From Exiguobacterium sp. Helios (GTDB lineage: Bacteria > Bacillota > Bacilli > Exiguobacteriales > Exiguobacteriaceae): 64,000 bases of DNA. Below, piece by piece: positions 9,223 through 18,192 of the stretch (position 1 is its first letter; every line of letters starts with the position of its first letter). The notes under the pieces are model-generated. The model saw only the letters and a list, made by a program, of their open reading frames with translations. It was not told the origin of the DNA and did not search any database. The stretch spans positions 46,634-110,633 of the forward strand of contig NZ_CP053558.1 of NCBI RefSeq assembly GCF_014524545.1. The letters run 5' to 3'. The translations under genes were made by a program, and so were the position numbers.

Positions 9223-10001
9223 GGTCGTCCCTCTGTGTCGTCTACGGTACGTTTCTCACGATCCCGGAGGATTGCCAGTTCGATGCGTTCCGACACGGCC
9301 GAAGCCTGTTGCGCCTTCTCATGCTCGAGGAGCCGGACTTGCATCATCAGCTCTCTATTCTCCTCCTCCAGGCGTTCGGAGTTCCGGGAACGGGCCTTAT
9401 AGTCGTCTGCGACCTCGGTCAGGCTCTGGATTTGTCTTTGCAGCCTTTCCTTCTCTTCGTTGCTGCGGCGAATCTGTTCCTCGAAGTGGAAGACCTCTTT
9501 ACGCAGTGTCTTGACCGTGTCGACATGTTCTTTCTCGAGACGCGCGAGGGCATCGAGAGCCTTCTGTCTTTCCGTCTCCGCTTTTTCAAGGGTTTTGAGG
9601 AGTGATTTTTCTTTTTCTGCGAGCTGTTCACTCGCGAGTCGTCCTTCCTCCTCGATTCGAGCACGTTCCTCCGTGACCTCGGCCTCAAGTCGGGAGACGG
9701 CCTCCTCATGACGCGAACGGACGGATTCTAGGTCCGTCGCTTGACGCTTCAGGCGCAGGGAACGTTCCTCGAAAAGGTTCCCGATCTGGCGGAGCAACAA
9801 CGTGAGCTGCTCGTCCTCCTCCGTCAGCAAGGGATCATGCGAGCGATTCTCGCTCAACGTGACGAACTCCTCGAAGAGCTGGTTCGTCGTCACCTGACGT
9901 TCGCGTACCAGCTCAGAAATCTTGCGGGTCACCTCTTCCGACAGGCGGAAGGACTTGTTCTTCATCTCGTTCGTATCATTATTCTGGGGGTCCATGATCA
10001 T
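9219..10001 (-). CDS. Ribbon-helix-helix/coiled-coil protein, KfrA-like
   Basis: A 260-residue protein. Residues 14-50 (KSFRLSEEVTRKISELVRER...) look like a ribbon-helix-helix or similar small DNA-binding unit; residues about 65-245 are an almost unbroken charged coiled coil rich in E, R, L and Q. Such architecture resembles plasmid KfrA-like DNA-binding proteins. It is coupled by ATGA to the decayed restriction gene and is divergent from the methyltransferase gene (promoters between 10001 and 10165), so it may have regulated or organised the restriction-modification locus. No enzymatic motif is visible. Function unproven. Confidence 0.55.
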   Translation of the reverse strand: MIMDPQNNDTNEMKNKSFRLSEEVTRKISELVRERQVTTNQLFEEFVTLSENRSHDPLLTEEDEQLTLLLRQIGNLFEERSLRLKRQATDLESVRSRHEEAVSRLEAEVTEERARIEEEGRLASEQLAEKEKSLLKTLEKAETERQKALDALARLEKEHVDTVKTLRKEVFHFEEQIRRSNEEKERLQRQIQSLTEVADDYKARSRNSERLEEENRELMMQVRLLEHEKAQQASAVSERIELAILRDREKRTVDDTEGRP

Positions 10002-10164
10002 CTCTCCATATGTATAGTTATTTTAGTGCTTCGATGGCCTCATTATAACATGGCGTAGAGGCGAAAAAGATTCTTGCGAGGGCTCGAAATTTCGATCTGT
10101 TCAAAGCGAATATTTTCTGCTATAATTGAGAAACTGATATATAGCGAAAGGATGTTCGTATTTC

Positions 10165-11433
10165 ATGGGAACAAAAAATAGATTAAACACAATCGAGCTG
10201 TTCGCAGGGGTCGGAGGCTTCCGTACCGGCCTCGAACAGGCGAACCCGGACCTCTTCAAGGTCGTGTGGGGGAATCAATGGGAACCTTCGCGTAAGGCGC
10301 AGGACGCATTCGATTGCTACGCATCGAACTTCAAGGAAGGTATCCACTCTAACGAGGACATCACGACTGTGACGGACGAGGCATTCAAGAACCTCGATGC
10401 CCAGCTCGTCGTTGGAGGTTTCCCTTGCCAGGACTATTCCGTCGCGCGGAGTCTATCGGGTGAGAAGGGGATACAAGGTAAGAAGGGGGTACTCTTCTGG
10501 GAAATCAAGCGTATCATCGAGGCGACTACTCCGCGTTACGTCCTTCTCGAGAACGTCGATCGACTCTTGAAGTCGCCGGCGAAACAACGAGGACGTGACT
10601 TCGCGGTCATGCTCGCGACGTTCCGTGACCTCGGCTATAAGGTCGAATGGCGTGTCCTGAATGCTGCAGAGTATGGCATGGCTCAGCGGCGGAGACGCGT
10701 GTTCATCTTCGCTACTCGAGATGATTCGGGCTTTTCGAAAGAGCTCGACTCTTACGAATCGGACGACATCCTGTTCGAGAAAGGTTTCTTTGCACCCGTC
10801 TTCCCGCTCAAGCCGGAGGTCGTGAAAAATCGTCGCCTCGTCGGTATGCTGCCGGACGATATCGTCGAGATATCGGACACGTTCTCTGCCAATTTCCACA
10901 ACTCGGGCTATATGCATGAAGGGCGTTTCTACTCCATCCATACCGAGCCGGTCTTCGAGAAACCGACCCCGCTCCGTGACATCTTGCAGCCAGAGGACAC
11001 GGTGCCAGAGAAGTTCTATCTGAAAGATACGGCTATCGAGAAGTTCAACTTCCTCCGAGGGGCGAAGAAAATTGAGCGGACATCGGTCGATGGACACAAG
11101 TATATCTATGCCGAAGGTGGCATGTCGGAGATAGACGACCTCGATAAGCCTGGCCGGACGATGCTGACGAGCGAAGGGACGACCAACCGGAGTTCTCATG
11201 TGGTCGAGGTCGACGGGCGTCGACGTTTCCTGACGCCGCTCGAGTGTGAACGGCTGAACGGCTTCCCGGATAACTGGACGAACACGATGAGCGATCGGAT
11301 GCGTTACTTCTGCATGGGTAACGCGTTAGTGGTCGGCCTCATCGAACGGATGGGACGACGCATCGAACAGCTGGAGGACCGTCATCCGGTTCTCATGCCT
11401 GCGCAGGAATCCTTTTTCATTAACAACAACTGA
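10165..11433 (+). CDS. dcm: DNA (cytosine-5) methyltransferase
   Basis: 422 residues with all hallmark C5-methyltransferase motifs in order: motif I ELFAGVGGFRTGLE (about 9-22), motif IV GGFPCQDYS with the catalytic Cys about 87, motif VI ENVD about 130, motif VIII QRRRRVF about 175, and motif X LTPLECERLNGFPD...MGNALVVG near the C terminus. It transfers a methyl group from S-adenosylmethionine to carbon 5 of a target cytosine. The target-recognition stretch (about 190-330) does not let me name the sequence specificity. Cognate restriction gene is decayed on the opposite strand; a Vsr gene follows. The enzyme therefore may now act as an orphan methylase or as protection against foreign nucleases. 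Confidence 0.93.
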   Translation: MGTKNRLNTIELFAGVGGFRTGLEQANPDLFKVVWGNQWEPSRKAQDAFDCYASNFKEGIHSNEDITTVTDEAFKNLDAQLVVGGFPCQDYSVARSLSGEKGIQGKKGVLFWEIKRIIEATTPRYVLLENVDRLLKSPAKQRGRDFAVMLATFRDLGYKVEWRVLNAAEYGMAQRRRRVFIFATRDDSGFSKELDSYESDDILFEKGFFAPVFPLKPEVVKNRRLVGMLPDDIVEISDTFSANFHNSGYMHEGRFYSIHTEPVFEKPTPLRDILQPEDTVPEKFYLKDTAIEKFNFLRGAKKIERTSVDGHKYIYAEGGMSEIDDLDKPGRTMLTSEGTTNRSSHVVEVDGRRRFLTPLECERLNGFPDNWTNTMSDRMRYFCMGNALVVGLIERMGRRIEQLEDRHPVLMPAQESFFINNN

Positions 11434-11471
11434 CGACAAGTGATTCGTCGTTCGCAATCTAGACGTAATGG

Positions 11472-11505
11472 AGGCACCCCCGCATGATGTGGAGGTGCCT
11501 TTTTT
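11472..11505 (+). terminator. Rho-independent terminator after the methyltransferase gene
   Basis: AGGCACC and GGTGCCT form a stem followed directly by TTTTT, 40 bases after the stop codon. Confidence 0.7.
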
Positions 11506-11576
11506 GGTTTCCGGATGACCGATAAAAGGAAGAACTGAATAGACGAGGGGTACAGAACAGAAGGAGGTAGGCACAA

Positions 11577-12050
11577 ATGGCAATCAAGAACAAAAACCTC
11601 AGTAAGGTCAGGGGTATGGACACGAAGATGGAAATCAAGGTGAGACATGCGCTCTGGCATCGGGGATTGAGATATCGAAAGAACTATCGAAAGCTTCTGG
11701 GGACGCCTGACGTCGCCTTCCCCGCTCAGCGGCTCGTCGTTTTTCTGGACTCATGCTTTTGGCACGGTTGTCCGATGCATTACAAGGAACCTAAGAGCAA
11801 TGTCGAGTTCTGGCGCAACAAAATCAAACGGAACCGAGAGCGGGACAAGGAGCAGACGGAACATTATCTGTGTCAGGGTTGGACCGTGCTTCGCTATTGG
11901 GAGCACGAGGTGAACGGAGACTTCGATCGGGTGGTGGATGAGATTGATAAAACATATCGTTCATTGCGCGGTAACGGTGCAGACAATCAGGAGTCACGCC
12001 TCGAAACATACCTCGAGGAAGAAGTAGACATGAGCGACCCGTGTGATTGA
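11577..12050 (+). CDS. vsr: Very short patch repair endonuclease Vsr
   Basis: 157 residues, normal length for Vsr. Shows LGTPDVAF (Asp about 45), FLDSCFWHGC (about 56-65, with the conserved Asp/Cys/His cluster) and a terminal RYWEHEV element. Vsr nicks 5' of the T in T:G mismatches that arise by deamination of 5-methylcytosine, and is typically encoded beside C5 methyltransferases, as here. GGAGGT lies 9 bases before the ATG. It keeps the codon use of the GC-rich left arm. Confidence 0.92.
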   Translation: MAIKNKNLSKVRGMDTKMEIKVRHALWHRGLRYRKNYRKLLGTPDVAFPAQRLVVFLDSCFWHGCPMHYKEPKSNVEFWRNKIKRNRERDKEQTEHYLCQGWTVLRYWEHEVNGDFDRVVDEIDKTYRSLRGNGADNQESRLETYLEEEVDMSDPCD

Positions 12051-12098
12051 AGATTGGTATATAATGGGGGGAAAGAGATGGAAGGGAAGATATGAAAG

Positions 12099-14600
12099 AT
12101 GTCACAGGATGATGGAATGATTGCGGATATGCGAATGCTTGGGCTCCTTGATCTTGCAGATGCGAAAGCGAGCAAGTTAAGCATGTCATCGGTGTTAAAG
12201 GTGATGGAGGAAGGATATAATCTCGAGGACTTCATGAGTGATGACGAGGAAGCCATAGCGAGAGTACGAGCGAACACGAGACGCACTATCCTAGAACTAT
12301 TGAAAGAAGCGACTTCAGAGGAAATCATATTTTTGATGGAGGGGAAGTCACTCTATAGGCTCGCCTTGGCAGATGGTGGAGTAAGTGAGCAAATCGTTCG
12401 GAATCTCTTGATACCATCTGGGCTGAAGTATGGAAGGTTGGAGGGATTGGATTACGACATGTTCAGACAGATGACCGGTGGTGGGGAACGTCAAGTGACC
12501 TTCGCAAAGCTAATCCGCTCTTATAAGGCAGATGGTGGTGGGTGGAGTTTGGTCGAGGAGAAGCAGGGGGGGCGTTCGAGAAAAATCGGTGTCCGGCAGC
12601 TAAAGAAGATTGAGAGGGACTTGACGATTCTCTACGACGACATGACAGACCAATCTACCGTCCACGGCTGGGCAACGAGGACAGGGCTGACGGACGACGA
12701 GGCGCGAATCGGGCTTGAATCCCTAGTACAGAACGAGATGCTTGAAATTATGGATGACCGGGTCGTCAAAAGAACGAAGTGTTTGATGGAGGCACTAGAA
12801 ATCATTCCTGAAATACATAGGACGATGCTACAGCAGCGATTGAGTGGCATGACATTGCAAGAGATAGGAGAAGCGAGCGGAATCACGCGTGAGAGGGTCC
12901 GTCAGGTCGTCATGAAGTCACTCGTCAGCATCCCACTCACACATGTCGTCGAGGCGAGAAGAATGAGATATCTCTATGAGAACTATGATCTCGATGCCCA
13001 TTTCTTTGAACGGGTGCTGCTTCAGACGCGGGAAGTTTTCCACTTCATGTTCGAGAAATGTCCGAAGGGTGTCATCGAGAAGCGCGCAGTCTACTCACTG
13101 CTCCGACTAGAAGAGAGGAAGCGCATGCTGTTGAGTGAGGGGCTCTATGAGGATCTAAATGGCGAGGCCTCGATACTCTCGAAGGCGGGACTCGTAGAAA
13201 AATATTATGCCTTGAGGGGACGAAAGACGAAACACGTGTCAATTCACCACCAACGCTATCTCGCATTTATCGAAGATGAGTTATATGGTAGAAAGGAGCT
13301 GCTGGAGGTATATAGTATATCAGAACGTGCTTTCGAGGGACTGTCTCACAGGACGGAAGGTTGCCTGAAATCAGCGGGACACCAGATCAGATATCTGGAT
13401 CTCGACACTATCTTCGAGGAACGTGTGGCTATCGAGGAGCTTTTCGTTTTGAATCCAGGTATATACAATACACGTCTCATCTACGATAGAAACCTGGAAT
13501 ACTTTGAATCACTAGATATCAGGAATCATCATGAACTTCATAACATCATGAAGGATAATCTCAAAATTGAGTCGATACAAATGCGTCGGATGCCTGAGTT
13601 CGGTGTGGAGGTGACGAAAAAGCTGGATTGGCTGGTAGACCTTATAGATGAGATGGGCCCGATACAACTCGAGACGTTCCTCCTACACCTAGAGGAAATC
13701 TATGGTTTGTCGATTCCCTCCACACGAAGCCTGATACAGGCGGAGCTGTCTGACTACATAACTTCGCAGAATGATCTCGCTCATGACATACCTGAGCTAT
13801 CAGTGAATGAAGAGGAGTTCATCCGCTCGATACTGACTAAAGACGTCTATACCTTGCAAGAACTGGACGATGCACACGGAGCTGAGGTCGATGATTTCCG
13901 ACATCGCTACTTGAACAAGCGGAACCTGTCGATTGTCGGATATGATTTGAGATGGGGGCTCGTCATCCGGAAAGAGTTAGGGAGTGGTGAGAAGTATTTC
14001 CGGCGGGTCTTGTTGTCCGAGGATTATTTCCGACGCGACGATTCTCCTGCGCAAAACACTCGGTCTTTCTGGAATGCGCTTCTTAATCTCCAGGAAAGCC
14101 TCGACCTGTTCTGTATCGAGGAAGAGGTTTACATGAACATCTTGGTCCTCGAACGAGCAGGTATCAGGAAGAGGGATGTTGCCGACTTCCGAAGCAGGGT
14201 CGTCAGCCACTTCTCAGATGGACGATACTATACGATGAAGAACATACGTGATGAGATAGAGCATCCCCTCCTGAACCTGTGGTTCGATGATATCTTCTAT
14301 GAGCGAATCTGTCGGAGTGATGCCAAGGTCCGCTTCATCCCGGTACCTTCTGGAGATGTATTTTATCAGGCGCGAGAAAGACGAAATCAGATTGATTTCA
14401 TTGGTCACTTAAGTGTGGATGGAATACAAATTGACGACTTACGGAAATCCATAGAACATACATATGGTATCGTATTCGAGCGAGCGAAAGTAATAGAGAA
14501 AATCAATTCATCGAATATGTACTACACGCCTGAGATGGAACGTGTCTATCTTGGAAAACAAAGCTTCTTGGATACGATTTACGGTATAGAAGAGAAGTGA
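12099..14600 (+). CDS. Large protein with sigma-70 region-4-like helix-turn-helix
   Basis: 833 residues. The only recognisable part is residues about 240-285, where QQRLSGMTLQEIGEASGITR followed by RVRQVVMKSL matches sigma factor region 4 (promoter -35 recognition helix-turn-helix). No region 2 is present, so it is not a complete sigma factor. The long C-terminal part is helical and charged, without a motif I can name. It follows vsr by 48 bases, likely the same transcript, which suggests a role linked to the methylation/restriction locus, for example a DNA-binding accessory or regulatory protein. The assignment of a function would be guesswork. Confidence 0.6.
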   Translation: MSQDDGMIADMRMLGLLDLADAKASKLSMSSVLKVMEEGYNLEDFMSDDEEAIARVRANTRRTILELLKEATSEEIIFLMEGKSLYRLALADGGVSEQIVRNLLIPSGLKYGRLEGLDYDMFRQMTGGGERQVTFAKLIRSYKADGGGWSLVEEKQGGRSRKIGVRQLKKIERDLTILYDDMTDQSTVHGWATRTGLTDDEARIGLESLVQNEMLEIMDDRVVKRTKCLMEALEIIPEIHRTMLQQRLSGMTLQEIGEASGITRERVRQVVMKSLVSIPLTHVVEARRMRYLYENYDLDAHFFERVLLQTREVFHFMFEKCPKGVIEKRAVYSLLRLEERKRMLLSEGLYEDLNGEASILSKAGLVEKYYALRGRKTKHVSIHHQRYLAFIEDELYGRKELLEVYSISERAFEGLSHRTEGCLKSAGHQIRYLDLDTIFEERVAIEELFVLNPGIYNTRLIYDRNLEYFESLDIRNHHELHNIMKDNLKIESIQMRRMPEFGVEVTKKLDWLVDLIDEMGPIQLETFLLHLEEIYGLSIPSTRSLIQAELSDYITSQNDLAHDIPELSVNEEEFIRSILTKDVYTLQELDDAHGAEVDDFRHRYLNKRNLSIVGYDLRWGLVIRKELGSGEKYFRRVLLSEDYFRRDDSPAQNTRSFWNALLNLQESLDLFCIEEEVYMNILVLERAGIRKRDVADFRSRVVSHFSDGRYYTMKNIRDEIEHPLLNLWFDDIFYERICRSDAKVRFIPVPSGDVFYQARERRNQIDFIGHLSVDGIQIDDLRKSIEHTYGIVFERAKVIEKINSSNMYYTPEMERVYLGKQSFLDTIYGIEEK

Positions 14601-15151
14601 AAGGTACCGTCCGTTCTCTCTTCAAACGATGAACGGGATGTCTTTAACAAAAATTAGGATTAAGAATCAAAGGTTCTCAGTCTGTTCTGTGCTGTACTAT
14701 TCTCCAGGCGTCATACAACCTACTTATGATTTTTTTATACGTCAAAGAACGATAACCGAGCGTGTCGACGCGATGGAATTTCTCTACCGTCCATCTATTG
14801 TGTTCGATGTAGTACGTTCGATTATCAGATTCCGAGGGTGCGATTCCTGAAGAACTAAGATGTTAGTCCGCGGTAAAATGGTTCGTAGAAGCATGGCTCT
14901 TCAGTCTCTTGACCCAATCAAGTCCTACTTGTTCGCGATGATTACACGATTCGACATATCGGTGTGAGTTTTCTTGATTCGGTCCTTAAACGGACGTCGA
15001 AAAGTACTTACCTGTTAGACGTCGACAGTGGATGAGTTTCTTTGTTATCATTCGTCTGATTTCCACTGAGACGAGTAAGTTGCGTCCTAGAGCGAAGTTG
15101 GCGGAAGTAGAGGATGTGAGTCATGAGGCGCCACTTGGTGACACATATATG

Positions 15152-15184
15152 AAAAAGGACCGGATAAACAATTCGGTCCTTTTT
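15152..15184 (+). terminator. Rho-independent terminator
   Basis: AAAAAGGACCG and CGGTCCTTTTT form a stem with an 11-base loop; the symmetry allows function in both directions. Confidence 0.7.
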
Positions 15185-15265
15185 GAGTTTCCTGGCTGAC
15201 CACCATAAATCCGAAGTAAGTCGTACTTCAAGGAAAAGGTTGTCTTCAAATACCTAAAAGCCTTA

Positions 15266-15292
15266 CAATATCTTAAGGGTTTTAGGATATTG
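15266..15292. promoter_or_regulatory. Operator-like palindrome upstream of the EVE-like gene
   Basis: CAATATCTTAA and TTAGGATATTG match as inverted halves in 10 of 11 positions around a 5-base spacer, 72 bases before the gene at 15365. There is no T-tract and it stands in a promoter position, so a repressor site is more likely than a terminator. Confidence 0.4.
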
Positions 15293-15364
15293 TTGTTTAG
15301 AATGATCTCTGGTAGACTAAGTTCATGAAGTCAAAAAAGAAAGTCAGAAGAAGGAGTGATGTCA

Positions 15365-16015
15365 ATGAGACAAGTATTCCAGATCAAGAACAAACCGCAT
15401 GGGTTCGACCGGGGGAAACAGTTCCTCGACGAAGGATTCGTTTGTATCGGATGGCCGGGCATCGGGAATCTTGAGAATGCTGACAAGAATGATATACGAC
15501 GGGAGCTCGAACGGGAATACCGATATGACGGTCAGCGACTCGGAGCCTATACAGGGGTGGTCAACATGTTCGTCAACGTCGTGGAACCGGGGGATATCAT
15601 CCTCGTCCCGGATGGTTCGATTGTGTATGTCGGAATCGCGGGTCCTTATCAATACCTGAAAGAGTATGACGACCAGAAGATTGGCATGTGTCATCGTCGT
15701 CCCGTCGAGTGGAGGGCAACGGTCGCGAAGTCAAGTTTGGATCAGAAGGTCGTGGACTTCGTCAAGAACCGAGGCACAATGACTAAATTCTCTGGGAGGT
15801 TGGACGAGACTCGATTGGCGCCACTCCTTAAGGAAGACATGAATGATCCGTTCGCCATCATCGAAGGGAAAATCGAATTGAATACGAATGACGGAATGTT
15901 CGACGAGGAGATAGTTCGAAAGGCGAAGGACGTATTACTCGATACGTTGAATTCAAATGACCCTGATTTACGCATGAAGGCAGCAATTGAGATATTAAGG
16001 CTCTCGAGGAACTGA
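15365..16015 (+). CDS. EVE/PUA-like domain protein, Mrr-type restriction N-terminus
   Basis: 216 residues from the ATG at 15365, preferred because AAGGAG (15351-15356) is 8 bases upstream; the frame itself opens at GTG 15356. The pattern EGFVCIGWPGIGNL, then a helical stretch, then GDIILVPDGSIVYVGIAGPYQY, with HRRPVEW further on, resembles the PUA/EVE-like modules found at the N terminus of Mrr-type and related restriction proteins, which read modified bases or occupy exposed nucleic acid. There is no nuclease domain after it (the protein ends about 70 residues later in a helical tail), so it is either stand-alone or a truncated derivative. Family assignment moderate; function inferred. Confidence 0.5.
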   Translation: MRQVFQIKNKPHGFDRGKQFLDEGFVCIGWPGIGNLENADKNDIRRELEREYRYDGQRLGAYTGVVNMFVNVVEPGDIILVPDGSIVYVGIAGPYQYLKEYDDQKIGMCHRRPVEWRATVAKSSLDQKVVDFVKNRGTMTKFSGRLDETRLAPLLKEDMNDPFAIIEGKIELNTNDGMFDEEIVRKAKDVLLDTLNSNDPDLRMKAAIEILRLSRN

Positions 16016-16349
16016 ATCTACCAAATAGTATTATGGACGAGGCCTAAGGGAAAGGGAGGACGATTATGCTGAAGACGATTGATGGAGAGATGGTGACGAT
16101 GTAGACTATGAATCATACTTCAAGAAGAGAGTATAAAGCATCGACCAGAAGAATTATCGTTTCCTAGTAGAAGAGTTGAATCATGTATGTCATAGGTAGG
16201 GGTGGAGTACATGCCTAGAGCTGAGAGCTGGGTTCCGATGCGAGTCCAACTGAATTGCCTATCGTAAGAACAGCACATAGGCTACGAAGTTCTATAGCAG
16301 AGCCCTTTATAAGGAAATTGATGAGAGGTATGGTGAATCATGGATGATG
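16016..16349 (+). pseudogene. Remnant of a small gene in front of 16340
   Basis: From ATG 16211, preceded by GGGGTGGAG, 18 codons read MPRAESWVPMRVQLNCLS and stop. A neighbouring frame continues YRKNST, stop, then ATKFYSRALYKEIDERYG and ends at TGA 16349. Together they look like one short decayed reading frame with a frameshift and an internal stop. Nothing else in 16016-16339 is supported. Low confidence. Confidence 0.25.
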
Positions 16350-16837
16350 TGACAAGATATCTTAAAACGATGGATGATGATGAATTGGTGAGGTTATATG
16401 GTACTTGGTATGAAGAGATGAAGGAAAGAGGAATCATCCGGACACGGAACGTGGTGGGCGAGATAGGAGAATATTTTGCCATCGAGACATATCGCAGCAA
16501 TCCGCGTTTTCCAAATCTTTCACCTGCACGGGTCAGTATGAAGCATTTCGATGCGACTAGCGAAGATGGAACGAGGTATACTGTGAAGACGGTCACGAGT
16601 ACGTCGACAGGGGTATTCTACGGTCTGAACCATCCGGAGTCGGAAGCGGAAGATGAGCGACTGTTCGATTATTTGATACTTGTCAGGCTGAACAAGGACT
16701 ACACGCTCGCAGGCGTCCATGAGATGGCCTGGAATACGTTTCTTGAGTTGAAGAGCTGGCACTCACGGATGGCTGCATGGAAGATGGCCATCAATCAGCA
16801 TGTTTTGTCATGCTGTATAAGAGTTGATAGAGAATGA
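16340..16837 (+). CDS. Possible PD-(D/E)XK-fold protein, hypothetical
   Basis: 165 residues. Residues about 37-49 (TRNVVGEIGEYFAIE), a following FDATSEDG turn and a strand YTVKTVTS (about 79-86) match the Glu...Asp...(V/I)K pattern of small restriction-endonuclease-fold proteins (DUF6998-like), in which a conserved GE helix precedes the Asp/Lys sheet. The usual E/Q-x-K is represented by TVKT, so catalytic competence is uncertain. It stands alone between noncoding stretches, with the same base composition as the left arm, and may be a remnant part of a restriction locus. I infer a nuclease fold only. Confidence 0.45.
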   Translation: MDDVTRYLKTMDDDELVRLYGTWYEEMKERGIIRTRNVVGEIGEYFAIETYRSNPRFPNLSPARVSMKHFDATSEDGTRYTVKTVTSTSTGVFYGLNHPESEAEDERLFDYLILVRLNKDYTLAGVHEMAWNTFLELKSWHSRMAAWKMAINQHVLSCCIRVDRE

Positions 16838-17306
16838 AAAGTCTATAGTGAGATTTAAATTTAGAATCGCATGGAAAGAGAGGATGCAACTTGAATATTA
16901 TGTGATTCTCATTAGATAATATAGGCTACTTTTAGTCATACCTCCTTATCGTATGAATGCATATAATATTCAGTAACAAGAAGAGGGAGAGCTATACTGA
17001 CTAGTTTACCAAGTCACCCCTAATCTATGCTTGATAAATATGAGTATTCGATAAGCTCCGAACCAGCAAATAGCAATCGTATGAGATGGATAGAAGTTGG
17101 TTAAAACAAGATGAATCGATAAACAAAAAAACAAAACCCCACTGGCTACAAAAATGGAGTAGCCAATAGGGTTGCTCGTGTGCGATAACCAACAAGCTGC
17201 AAAATTATAGGAGCAGCCAATAGATTAACGCAAATTATTTTTTATATTCTTCCATTACATTATGCCTAAAGATTTATAAATTGTAAAGCTAGAAATCTTA
17301 AAAAGA
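16838..17306 (+). other. Intergenic region at the GC-rich to AT-rich boundary
   Basis: About 470 bases with no supported gene. Base composition drops sharply here: genes to the left are GC-rich, all genes to the right are AT-rich. The right half carries the two tandem hairpin repeats described next. Confidence 0.6.
17139..17238 (+). repeat. Two tandem ~50-base hairpin repeats
   Basis: Unit 1 starts at 17139 and unit 2 at 17189, a period of 50. Each has the form CCA...GCT(A/G)CAAAA...GGAG(T/C)AGCCAATAG...TT. Within each unit GGCTAC/GTAGCC or GCTGC/GCAGC pairs to a hairpin, and the changes A/G and T/C between units are compensatory (the stem is kept). Unit 1 can extend its stem to about 15 bases. 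They lie 70 bases before the DUF3800 gene and could be a structured leader or small RNA. Confidence 0.5.
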
Positions 17307-18125
17307 ATGAAAGGGCTGGATGTGGTAATGAAACAAATCTTTCCTGTAAGAATATTTTTTGATGAAAGCGGAAAAAATACTGACAAAATCCACCTGATGG
17401 GAGCGTTGCTCATTCCTGAAAAAGTATATGCACATAAAGAGTTACAGCGACTGAACGAGCTGATAAAAAAGAACAACATACACTGGACAGACTACAGTGG
17501 ACATGGATCAACACGTAAGAATATAGAAAAGATCCTGACTGAATCAATGGAGTACCAGAATTTAATGAAGATGAACATCATTTCATATAATCAAAACAAA
17601 ATCCAGGAAGATTCAATAGACATCAAGCCAGATTTTGATGAGATTGTAGACCGTACGATTTACACGAAATTTCCAGAGCGGGTTGTCTATGGACTGATAA
17701 GAAAGTATGGGAGTCACACGCTTTTAGATGCGAAAGTATATATCGAGCACGATAATACGTACGAAGCAAAAAACTATGATTTAAGTAAGCAAATGTTTGA
17801 GCAACTCAATATTCAGTCAGTATATCGTGGCGAGAACTATAAATTGAGTCATGTTGGCTATCTGACTAAAAAACAAGAGTATGGAATCGAGTTGACGGAC
17901 CTTATGCTCGGTGTTGTTAGAACAATCATCGAGAACAACAACACCTCGAAAAGGAAACGAGCAAAAAATGAACTAGTAATGGAATTGCTCAAAATTTCGA
18001 ACGTATACGATTTTTTAGTCAGGATAAAGCTGTTCGAATGGGGAAAAGCTAACCAACTGATTGATACTCCGATCAAGAACTATATAGATATCTTTATGAG
18101 CGAGCAAGGAGATATCGAAATGTAA
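17307..18125 (+). CDS. DUF3800 domain protein
   Basis: 272 residues. The N-terminal FFDESG motif (about 17-22) and the C-terminal ELTDLMLGVVR (about 195-205) are the two conserved acidic blocks of DUF3800, an RNase H-like fold family often found in defence and mobile DNA neighbourhoods; Asp18 and Glu19 and the later Asp would form the metal site. An alternative start is the ATG at 17328. It is convergent with the Septu-like pair on the other strand. Preceded by tandem hairpin repeats. Molecular function of the family is not established; a nuclease role is inference. Confidence 0.7.
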   Translation: MKGLDVVMKQIFPVRIFFDESGKNTDKIHLMGALLIPEKVYAHKELQRLNELIKKNNIHWTDYSGHGSTRKNIEKILTESMEYQNLMKMNIISYNQNKIQEDSIDIKPDFDEIVDRTIYTKFPERVVYGLIRKYGSHTLLDAKVYIEHDNTYEAKNYDLSKQMFEQLNIQSVYRGENYKLSHVGYLTKKQEYGIELTDLMLGVVRTIIENNNTSKRKRAKNELVMELLKISNVYDFLVRIKLFEWGKANQLIDTPIKNYIDIFMSEQGDIEM

Positions 18126-18192
18126 ATGGTGAAGAACCGGTATCATGAATGACACCATCTGATTTTCACACGTACATTCGGAAGGTGTATCA

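Larger units (their letters stand above)
14601..15364 (+). other. Intergenic region without a supported gene
   Basis: About 760 bases. A 73-codon frame (14629-14850) has no ribosome binding site and no family resemblance, and I do not call it. The region contains a terminator (15152-15184) and an operator-like palindrome (15266-15292), described separately. Confidence 0.6.

Noticed and set aside
14629..14850. 73-codon frame after the sigma region-4-like gene
   Set aside because: No ribosome binding site, no family features, stops in the middle of noncoding DNA.
17139..17238. CRISPR array
   Set aside because: Only two units, the similarity runs through the whole unit rather than repeat plus unique spacer, and no cas genes are present.
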